Shown: one piece after another, positions 6,610 to 12,527 of the stretch
How the letters are laid out: every line of letters starts with the position of its first letter
Position numbering within the stretch: the first letter of the stretch is position 1
NCBI GenBank assembly: GCA_030066475.1
Contig: JASJBO010000206.1
Location: 1-17,882 of the forward strand
From: Myxococcota bacterium
Lineage (GTDB): Bacteria; Myxococcota_A; UBA9160; PR03
Length of the DNA: 17,882 bases
Direction: 5' to 3'
Translations under genes and position numbers: made by a program
Notes under the pieces: model-generated
Told to the model about the DNA's origin: nothing
Databases searched by the model: none
What the model saw: only the letters and a program-made list of their open reading frames with translations

Positions 6610-8355
6610 CTAGTCGGCCACCGACACGACCACCACGACGTAGTGACCCCAGGCGGCGTCGGGGTCCTTGCGGTGCGCGACTCCGATGGCCGTCCCCAGG
6701 CGGGAGGCGTTCACCAGCTCTTCCGGAAAGCGGAACTCGTCGAGCTCGGAGGTCTCGGCGTACCATCCCTGGACGTCGCGCGTGAGCGCGGAGGCGGAGG
6801 CGCCCAGCAGCTCGTCGAGCGCGTCGCCCGGAGTGACCCCGCGGCTGATCTCGGCCGCGGCGTCCATCGCGTTCATCCAGACCCGGACGAGGCGCTCGGG
6901 CTGCGGCTTGCGGCGCTCGCGCCGCTCCTCGGCCAGCCGGGCGAACAGCGCGTCGGCGTCGGCGCGCACCGTCTCGGGACGGAACAGCGAGTAGCCGGTC
7001 ACGACGGCTCCCAGCGCGCCCCGATCCCCGGCGCCGGTGCGCAGCGGGCCCACGGCCACGCGCTCGATCTCGGGGTCGAGCAGGGTGATCCGTGCCACGG
7101 GCTCCTCGAGCAGGACCGCCAGGAGCGCCGACACGTCGTCCGTCTCGGGCACGGCCCCGAAGGCGATGCCCCCCATCCGGATGTTCCCCGCAACGTCCCA
7201 GCCCGCCAGCAGACCGAGCACCGCCAGGTCCGCCACGTCTTCCTGGCCGCCGAAGAACGCCGCGAACAGGTGCGGGGCGACCCGCGTGGCCGTCGAGGTC
7301 TGGTCCGGGTCGAGCGTGACGCGCCGCAGGCCCGCCTGCGCGCGCACCGCGTTGAGCTCGTCGAGGAAGGCCGGCGCCAGCAGCGACGCATCGCCGACCG
7401 GGTGGGGGCGGGTGTAGGCGAGCCGTCGATACACGGGGGGGCCACCGCCCCTCCGCACCAGCGCGGTCAGGGCCTGCTTCCCGACCACCCGATTCGGGGG
7501 CGCGAACGTGAGCGAGACCCGGGCCGACTCGTCGGCCGCGTCGGGCTCACAGACGAAGTGGAACGCGGGGGGCCTGACGCCCTCCGCGGGAGCGCACGGG
7601 GCCGCCCCGAGGCGACCGCGATTGATCACGGCCAGGACCGATTCCGCCGCCTCGAGCACGCGACCGCGGAGCTCCAGCGGCTCGTCTCGGGCAAGGCGCG
7701 TCTCCACGGGCTCGAGCTCGATCACCGGCGTGCCCCACACGACGTACACGACGGCGCGCGCCGCCCGGCGCGCGAACCCGATCCCTGCAACCGCGCGCCG
7801 CGACTCGAGCAGCGGGCGCACCAGCGAGCGGGTCGGCTCTCGCCAGCGCTCGAAGATCTGCCGCTCGTCCTCGGAAGCGGCCACGTCCCCCTCGAGCAGC
7901 TGGAGCGAGACGTCCGCCAGCGGCGCGTTGCAGGCACCGACGAGGAAGCGCTGCAGCGAGGGGTCCGGCCGGCCACCCCGCTCGAGTGCGAAGCGGGCCA
8001 GCTCGCGGGCCACGCAGTGCATCGACTCGATCGGGACGACGCGCTCCCCGGTGGCGCGCGTCTCCTCGTCGAGGAGCTCGCCCCACGGCGTTCGCTCCAC
8101 CCGGCGGCGCGCTTCGATGCGCCTCGGGACCGGCGACTCGACCGTCCACTCGTTCACGCGGCGGAGCTCGCTGTCGAAGACCTGCTGGGGCGGGGCCGCG
8201 CTCTCGATGCGCGCGATCTCGGCCCGGCTCGGAAAGCTCGCGCCGTACACGGACCCTCCCGCACCCGGACCCGACGAGCCGCCCGCGCAGCCGATGGCCC
8301 CGAGTGCCAGGAGTGCGAGAGCCGCGAGCGGTCCTGTGGGACTCGGCCTGGACAT
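6610..8355 (-). CDS. Lipoprotein of unknown function with CAP/SCP-like domain
   Basis: A 581-residue secreted lipoprotein. Residues 1-22 form a signal peptide ending in GAIGC, with lipidated Cys23, followed by a Gly/Ser linker. Residues about 45-320 are an unrecognised region. From about 325 the sequence resembles a CAP domain: an opening helix FLDELNAVRAQAGLRRVTLD (331-349), and LLDPEIERVAVG (425-436) at the place of the usual HRxNLLDPxFxxVGVG. The histidine expected before that motif is absent (ARITLLDP), so metal-dependent CAP chemistry is doubtful. A second segment ends in IGVAHRKDPDAAWGHYVVVVV (about 557-577), similar to the terminal strands of CAP folds. The ATG at 8355 follows GGAGGG with a 6-base spacer; the reading frame stays open far upstream through the neighbour only because of high GC. 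The gene lies between two related copies of the CoA-transferase 3' end, suggesting it was inserted there. Confidence 0.78.
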   Translation of the reverse strand: MSRPSPTGPLAALALLALGAIGCAGGSSGPGAGGSVYGASFPSRAEIARIESAAPPQQVFDSELRRVNEWTVESPVPRRIEARRRVERTPWGELLDEETRATGERVVPIESMHCVARELARFALERGGRPDPSLQRFLVGACNAPLADVSLQLLEGDVAASEDERQIFERWREPTRSLVRPLLESRRAVAGIGFARRAARAVVYVVWGTPVIELEPVETRLARDEPLELRGRVLEAAESVLAVINRGRLGAAPCAPAEGVRPPAFHFVCEPDAADESARVSLTFAPPNRVVGKQALTALVRRGGGPPVYRRLAYTRPHPVGDASLLAPAFLDELNAVRAQAGLRRVTLDPDQTSTATRVAPHLFAAFFGGQEDVADLAVLGLLAGWDVAGNIRMGGIAFGAVPETDDVSALLAVLLEEPVARITLLDPEIERVAVGPLRTGAGDRGALGAVVTGYSLFRPETVRADADALFARLAEERRERRKPQPERLVRVWMNAMDAAAEISRGVTPGDALDELLGASASALTRDVQGWYAETSELDEFRFPEELVNASRLGTAIGVAHRKDPDAAWGHYVVVVVSVAD

Positions 8356-8401
8356 GGGGATCCCTCCAGCGGGAGCTGCGTTCTCCCGGCCCGGCCGCCC
8401 A

Positions 8402-8526
8402 CTCGAGGAGACCCCGCGCGGTGCCGGGTGCGTGCGAACCGACCAGTAGCGCGTTCGCGCGCTGCTCGGACGTGGCGCACCCGCGCTGCGGCGTGGCGCT
8501 CGAGCCGGCGCGCTTCGGGGGGTGAG
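8402..8526 (+). pseudogene. Decayed remnant of the CoA-transferase 3' end
   Basis: Positions 8471-8525 match 6511-6565, the last codons and stop of the CoA-transferase gene, at 50 of 55 bases without gaps. In that frame the remnant reads VAHPRCGVALEPARFGG-stop against VAHPRHRAALEQARFGG-stop in the intact gene. Similarity continues upstream at the same 1960-base offset to about 8416, with small compensating indels that break the frame, and then fades by about 8402. No start or upstream half of the gene is left. It lies between the stop of the amidohydrolase and the start of the lipoprotein gene, on the opposite strand to both. It is the footprint of an old tandem duplication, or of the event that inserted the lipoprotein gene. 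Confidence 0.75.
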
Positions 8527-8531
8527 TCCGG

Positions 8532-10022
8532 TCAGGGCGCGGCCTCGGGCGCGAAGCCGCCGCGGAGGATCCGGACCGCAGCCCCCATGACCGTCTCGTA
8601 CAGCGCACCGTGGAAGTGCGCGTCGAAGCGCGCGAGCGCCAGCTCCAGATCGGCGCGCCGGTAGAGCCGGCCGGCGGCCAGCACCGCCTCGATGCGGGCG
8701 AGCGCGCCGAGGTCGTCGCGCGGGTCCTCGCGCAGGAACAGCAGGTCGGCCGGCGCGCCGACGGCGAGCGTCCCGAGGCCCGGCAGGCCGAGCGAGTCGC
8801 CGTTCTCTCGCGTCGCGATCGCCCAGACCGCATCGGGCGCGAGACCGGCGGCGACCAGCTCCGCGAGCTCGCCGTGCAGGCTCGAGCCCGGCGCGACGTA
8901 GGGCATCAGCGTGTCGGTCCCGGCGTGCACACGCACGCCGGCCGCGTGCAGGCCGGCGGTGAGCGCGGCCTGGCGCGCGCGGAAGTGACCGTGGACGGCC
9001 TCCTCGCGCTGGTTGCCGGGCGCGAAGGGCGCGCTCCACAGCGCCCGCCACACCGCTTCCCAGAAGCGTGGCAGGTGACGCAGGCCCGTGTCGCGCGCGA
9101 CCGCAGCGGCGGCGGCCCCGTTCACCAGCAGCGGGCGCATGCGCGCGTTCACCAGGGTCGGGGTGTGCGCGATGCCCTGCTCGCGCGACACCCGCGCCGC
9201 GTGGAGCACGCGCGCGTCGTCGACGCTGGCCCAGTCGGCGGGACGGAAGTCCTGGCGTTCCACCAGCGCGTGGTCCACGAGCACCGCGCCGGTCCCGTGC
9301 TGCAAGTCGGCCAGGCCCGCCTCCTCGAAGGGAACCGAGTGCGGCGCGTGCCCGATGGCGGGGAGGCCCGCCTCGCCCGCGGCGGTGCGGAGCGCCCCGA
9401 GCGCTTCGGCCGAGAGCATGTTGTAGGCCTTGATGCAGTCGGCTCCGCTCGCCGCCTGCTCGGCCACGGCGCGACGGACCTCGGCGGCCGTGCGGACGAC
9501 GCGATTCGATGGGAAGGAAGGCGGCGCCCCGTCGAGGATCTCGCCGCAGGCGAAGAGGCGCGGCCCAGGGAACTCCCCGGCGCGGATCGCCGCGCGCACG
9601 GCGAAGACGCTGCCGTCGATGCTGCCCGTCTCGCGGACCGCCGTGACGCCGTGGGCCAGCAAGAGCAGCGACCACAGCTCGGCATTGCCCACCGCGACCG
9701 CCGGCGGATAGTGGACGTGCATGTCGATCAGGCCCGGCGCGACGTAGAGGCCGGCCAGGTCGGCGGCGAAGGCCGCCGACCCAGAGCGCGCGGAAGCCGA
9801 CACCGACCCGGTCTCGATCGCGGCGATCCGCCCGTCGAGGATCCGCAGCGTGCGCCGCGGGCGCTCCGGACGCCCGGGCTCGGCGAGGACCACGTCGGGG
9901 AAGACGTGGTCCCGCGCCGCGGGGACGGGGATGCGGGGTGGCCGGAGCGCCGCCACCAGCCCGGCGACCAGCAGGGCGCCGGCAGCCACCAGGAGCAGGA
10001 CGATCGAAGCCGGCCGCCTCAG
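8532..10022 (-). CDS. Amidohydrolase-superfamily metalloenzyme, N-terminally membrane-anchored, probable CTG start
   Basis: With the proposed start it has 496 residues. The N-terminus has RRP followed by about 20 hydrophobic residues (to about 27), a signal anchor or uncleaved signal peptide. The catalytic domain shows the amidohydrolase metal set: HxH in LIDMHVH (His102, His104), Lys198 in DCIKAY (likely carboxylated bridge), His225 in IGHAPHS, His242 in LQHG and Asp370 in HAGTD. It resembles imidazolonepropionase/prolidase-like members; the substrate is unknown. GTG at 9989 would start inside the hydrophobic segment with no ribosome binding site. CTG at 10022 follows GGGAG (10034-10030) with 7-base spacing, overlaps the tetR stop as CTGA, and restores the full N-terminal segment, so I choose it. 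It is probably co-transcribed with, and controlled by, the upstream TetR. Confidence 0.83.
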   Translation of the reverse strand: MRRPASIVLLLVAAGALLVAGLVAALRPPRIPVPAARDHVFPDVVLAEPGRPERPRRTLRILDGRIAAIETGSVSASARSGSAAFAADLAGLYVAPGLIDMHVHYPPAVAVGNAELWSLLLLAHGVTAVRETGSIDGSVFAVRAAIRAGEFPGPRLFACGEILDGAPPSFPSNRVVRTAAEVRRAVAEQAASGADCIKAYNMLSAEALGALRTAAGEAGLPAIGHAPHSVPFEEAGLADLQHGTGAVLVDHALVERQDFRPADWASVDDARVLHAARVSREQGIAHTPTLVNARMRPLLVNGAAAAAVARDTGLRHLPRFWEAVWRALWSAPFAPGNQREEAVHGHFRARQAALTAGLHAAGVRVHAGTDTLMPYVAPGSSLHGELAELVAAGLAPDAVWAIATRENGDSLGLPGLGTLAVGAPADLLFLREDPRDDLGALARIEAVLAAGRLYRRADLELALARFDAHFHGALYETVMGAAVRILRGGFAPEAAP

Positions 10023-10651
10023 GCGCTCGCTCCCGCGAAGGCCTCGCGGACGATCTGCTCGAGCAGTCGGCGAACGCGTTCGCGCATCTCACGGTCGGCC
10101 TGCTCCACAGGGAGCGTCGCCTGCGCCAGCCCCATGCCCTGGAGCACCTGGAAGATCAGGCTCACGTACACGGGGAAGTCGGGCAGGCGCGCTGCGACCT
10201 CCGGAAAGAGCTGCTCGGCGAGCGGCTGACTCCCGGCGTCGAAGGCGCGTGCCTCGGGCCAGACGGCCCAGCTCAGCTCGGGCTGGTTGGCGGCGGCGAC
10301 CCACAGCTCGAGGACGGCCTTGAACTCGGGCGCCCCGAAGGCCGACCACATCAGCGTCACCAGCGCGTCGACCCGCGCGTCGCCATGCGGCAGCTCCTCC
10401 AGGCCCGCCACCACGCGCCCTCGCAGCCGGGCGTAGACCGCCTCGAGGGCGGCACCGAGCAGGCGCTCCCGGGTCCCGAAGTGATGCAGGAGCGAGCCGT
10501 GCGATACGCCGGCGCGCCGGCACACCGCCACCGTCGTCGTCCCCGCGTAGCCCAGCTCCACCAGGCAGCCGATCGTGGCCTCGACGAGCCGCGCCTGGGT
10601 GGAGGCGCTGCGCTCGGCCTGGGTGCGGCGGCGGGGCTGAGCGGCGGACAC
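10019..10651 (-). CDS. TetR-family transcriptional regulator
   Basis: A 210-residue repressor-type protein. The N-terminal helix-turn-helix is at about residues 19-65: TQARLVEATIGCLVELGYAG, then TTVAVCRRAGVSHGSLLHHFGTRERLL, the classic TetR pattern. The C-terminal ligand-binding and dimer domain (about 70-205) is variable, as usual, and its ligand cannot be inferred. The start is GTG at 10651; no good ribosome binding site precedes it, so the message may be leaderless or the start slightly different. It heads a minus-strand operon with the amidohydrolase, which overlaps its stop. A 26-base palindrome at 10672-10697, just upstream, is the likely operator for autoregulation, and could also affect the divergent dnaJ. 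Confidence 0.88.
   Translation of the reverse strand: MSAAQPRRRTQAERSASTQARLVEATIGCLVELGYAGTTTVAVCRRAGVSHGSLLHHFGTRERLLGAALEAVYARLRGRVVAGLEELPHGDARVDALVTLMWSAFGAPEFKAVLELWVAAANQPELSWAVWPEARAFDAGSQPLAEQLFPEVAARLPDFPVYVSLIFQVLQGMGLAQATLPVEQADREMRERVRRLLEQIVREAFAGASA
10030..10034 (-). promoter_or_regulatory. Shine-Dalgarno GGGAG that decides the amidohydrolase start
   Basis: The minus strand reads GGGAG, seven bases before an in-frame CTG (10022-10020) that overlaps the tetR TGA. The alternative GTG at 9989 has no purine-rich site upstream. Confidence 0.5.
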
Positions 10652-10671
10652 GCGGAGAGGATGCCTAGGGG

Positions 10672-10697
10672 AAACATTTAGTCAACCCGTAATGTTT
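10672..10697. promoter_or_regulatory. Candidate TetR operator palindrome (AAACATT-N12-AATGTTT)
   Basis: AAACATT at 10672-10678 is the exact reverse complement of AATGTTT at 10691-10697. The pair lies in an AT-rich stretch between the divergent tetR and dnaJ, unusual for this GC-rich window. Size, symmetry and position next to a tetR gene fit a TetR operator (inference). A minus-strand TTGACT (10685-10680), a possible -35, lies inside it, though no good -10 follows at the usual distance. Confidence 0.55.
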
Positions 10698-10756
10698 ATT
10701 GGTCAGAGCACTGGTGGCGACCGGAGCAGGCTGAGGCATCGTCGCCGCGTCCTCCC

Positions 10757-11872
10757 ATGGCCGAGCGGCGCGACTACTACGAGATCCTGGGCGTTCCGCG
10801 CGACGCGGACCCGAAGAGCATCAAGAGCGCGTTCCGCGAGCTCGCGCTTCGCTACCACCCCGATCGCAGCGACGACCCCGAGGCGGAGGAGCGCTTCAAG
10901 GAGATCGCCGAGGCCTATGCCGTCCTGGGCAACCCGGAGAAGCGGGCGGCCTACGACGCGGGCGGCTTCGCGGGGGTCTCGGGGTTCGGGCCCGAAGACC
11001 TGTACGGCGGGCTCGACGTCGACGACCTGTTCGGCGGCCTGGGCTTCGACTTCGGGGGCATCGGCCGCGGCGGCCTGTTCGACCGGCTGTTCGGCGGGGC
11101 GCGGCGCGGACCGCCTCGCGGCGCCCACGTCGAGGCGCGCGTCGCGATCCCGCTCGCGGTGGTCGCCCACGGCGGCCAGCAGCGGGTGGCGGTCAGGCAC
11201 CCGCGCGCCTGCTCCACCTGCTCGGGCTCGGGCGCCAGGCCCGGCACGACACCCCGCGCCTGCGCCGACTGCGGCGGCGCGGGCCAGAAGGTCAGCACCA
11301 GCCAGAAGGGCGGCGTCCACATGCAGACGGTGACCGCATGTCCGACCTGCGCGGGCCGTGGGCACTTCATCGACGATCCCTGTACGGCCTGCGGAGGCCG
11401 CGGCCTGGTCGCGGAGGCCGAATCGCTCACCGTGACGATTCCGGTCGGCATCCACGACGGCATGGTGCTGCGCGTGCCCGGCAAGGGCATGCCGCCACCC
11501 GCTCCGGGCGGGTCGGCCGGCGATCTCCACGTCGTGGTCGAGACGCTGCCCGATCCCCGCTTCACGCGGCGCGGCCCGCACCTGTGGCGCGAGCAGGAGA
11601 TCGGGGTGGCGGACGCCGTCCTCGGCACGAGCCTGACGGTGCCGACGCTCGACGGCCGGGCGAAGCTGCAGGTTCCGGCGGGAACCCAGCCGGACAGCGT
11701 GCTGCGCCTGCGCGGCAAGGGGCTGCCCGAGTTCGGCGGCGGCGTGCACGGCGACCTGTACGTGGCGCTGCGGGTGAGCGTCCCGGCGGATCTCTCGGCC
11801 GAGGAGCGCGCGCTCTGGGAGCGCCTGCGCGAGCTCGGAGCCGCAGCAGGGGACCGCGAAGCGGGCTCCTGA
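10757..11872 (+). CDS. dnaJ: DnaJ, type I Hsp40 co-chaperone
   Basis: A 371-residue J-domain chaperone that stimulates DnaK ATPase and delivers substrates to it. The J domain (about 1-70) carries the essential HPD at 34-36. A Gly/Phe-rich linker spans about 70-118 (LFGGLGFDFGGIG). The zinc region has all four CxxCxGxG repeats: Cys152/155, Cys169/172, Cys195/198 and Cys209/212. Two C-terminal beta domains follow (VPGKG at about 240, LRGKGLPEFG near the end). Thus it is a complete type I DnaJ, not a CbpA type. ATG at 10757 begins the standard J domain; no clear ribosome binding site precedes it. It is not accompanied by dnaK or grpE here, so it may be an extra copy; the divergent neighbour is tetR. 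Confidence 0.95.
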   Translation: MAERRDYYEILGVPRDADPKSIKSAFRELALRYHPDRSDDPEAEERFKEIAEAYAVLGNPEKRAAYDAGGFAGVSGFGPEDLYGGLDVDDLFGGLGFDFGGIGRGGLFDRLFGGARRGPPRGAHVEARVAIPLAVVAHGGQQRVAVRHPRACSTCSGSGARPGTTPRACADCGGAGQKVSTSQKGGVHMQTVTACPTCAGRGHFIDDPCTACGGRGLVAEAESLTVTIPVGIHDGMVLRVPGKGMPPPAPGGSAGDLHVVVETLPDPRFTRRGPHLWREQEIGVADAVLGTSLTVPTLDGRAKLQVPAGTQPDSVLRLRGKGLPEFGGGVHGDLYVALRVSVPADLSAEERALWERLRELGAAAGDREAGS

Positions 11873-11884
11873 CGGGATCGCGGG

Positions 11885-12214
11885 CTACGCCTCGCGCCGC
11901 CGCCTCGACCGCGGGCGCCGTCGCGGCCTGCCGAACAGCTCCCGCAGCTCGTCCTTGGCCGCCTCGAGCCGCGCCCGCTGCGCCGCGGGAAGCTGCCGCC
12001 CGGCCCGGTTGACGTAGAACGTGAGCATCGACATCGCGGAGCGGAAGGGGTCCGCCTTGCGCCGCTGGCTCTCCTCGGCCGAGCGCTTCAGCGAGCGGGC
12101 GATCCGCCGCGGATCCTTCCAGGTGAACACGCCGGGCTCGAGATCGAGCGCGTCGCTCGACTCCGTGACGCGCTGCGACCAGCGCCTACGCCTGGCTGCA
12201 ACCACGGGAACCAC
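11885..12214 (-). CDS. DUF3175 domain-containing protein
   Basis: A 109-residue, very basic small protein. The conserved DUF3175 core spans about residues 12-95: WSQRVTESSDALDLEPGVF, TWKDPRRIARSLKRSAEES, RRKADPFRSAMSMLTFYVNR and LEAAKDELRELFGR. The C-terminal tail is Arg-rich (PRRRPRSRRRR). The function of the family is not known; the basic tail hints at nucleic-acid binding (inference). The start is probably GTG at 12214, eight bases after the stop of the upstream VOC fragment, so the two may be co-transcribed; a second GTG three codons in is possible. It is convergent with dnaJ, with only 12 bases between the two stop codons. Confidence 0.85.
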   Translation of the reverse strand: MVPVVAARRRRWSQRVTESSDALDLEPGVFTWKDPRRIARSLKRSAEESQRRKADPFRSAMSMLTFYVNRAGRQLPAAQRARLEAAKDELRELFGRPRRRPRSRRRREA

Positions 12215-12222
12215 CCGACGCG

Positions 12223-12501
12223 CTACGCCGCACCCTCTGCCTCCCAGTCGAACATCCGCCGCTGGCGCAGCGCCCAGAAGTTGCAGAGCTCGAGGCGAAC
12301 GCCGTCGGGATCGGCGAAGAAGCTCGCGTAGTAGCCGGGCGCGTACTCCGGATACTCGCGCGGCTCGGAGACCTCGACCCCGGCCGCGCGCAGGGCGGCG
12401 ACGGCGCGATCGACCGCGGCGGCGTCCAGCATCCGGAGGCAGAGATGATGAAGACCCGGGGCATAGGGGTCGTGGTCGAGTCCGATGACTTCTGCGGGCA
12501 T
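12223..12501 (-). CDS. Half-length VOC (glyoxalase/bleomycin-resistance fold) protein, 5'-truncated
   Basis: A 92-residue product holding only the C-terminal beta-alpha-beta-beta-beta module of a vicinal-oxygen-chelate protein. GLHHLCLRM (His as first metal ligand of the module) is followed by an alpha helix AVDRAVAALRAAGVEV, then PGYYASFFADPDGVRLEL with the terminal Glu ligand. Full-length VOC proteins have two such modules in about 120-150 residues; the first module is missing and is not present upstream in any frame. An ATG at 12501 preceded by GGGAG (six-base gap) could still allow translation, possibly as a homodimer-forming half domain. The upstream gene, a giant exported protein, ends only 26 bases away, so an insertion or deletion there may have removed the 5' half. 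It may equally be a pseudogene. Confidence 0.65.
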   Translation of the reverse strand: MPAEVIGLDHDPYAPGLHHLCLRMLDAAAVDRAVAALRAAGVEVSEPREYPEYAPGYYASFFADPDGVRLELCNFWALRQRRMFDWEAEGAA

Positions 12502-12527
12502 GATGCTCCCCGTGCGTGGCGCCTCCG

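Noticed and set aside
4269..6766. Long minus-strand open frames opposite the MaoC and CoA-transferase genes
   Set aside because: Arg/Ala/His-rich translations without domains; the plus strand carries recognisable enzymes with intact active sites.
6610..10092. A single 1160-codon minus-strand frame that would fuse the lipoprotein to upstream sequence
   Set aside because: The upstream part overlaps the amidohydrolase and the tetR end in another frame and translates to Arg/Ala/Gly-rich low complexity. The lipoprotein has its own ATG, ribosome binding site and lipobox at 8355.
10692..11333. Plus-strand frame beginning in the AT-rich palindrome ahead of dnaJ
   Set aside because: Arg/Ser-rich shadow of dnaJ in another frame, without any recognisable domain.
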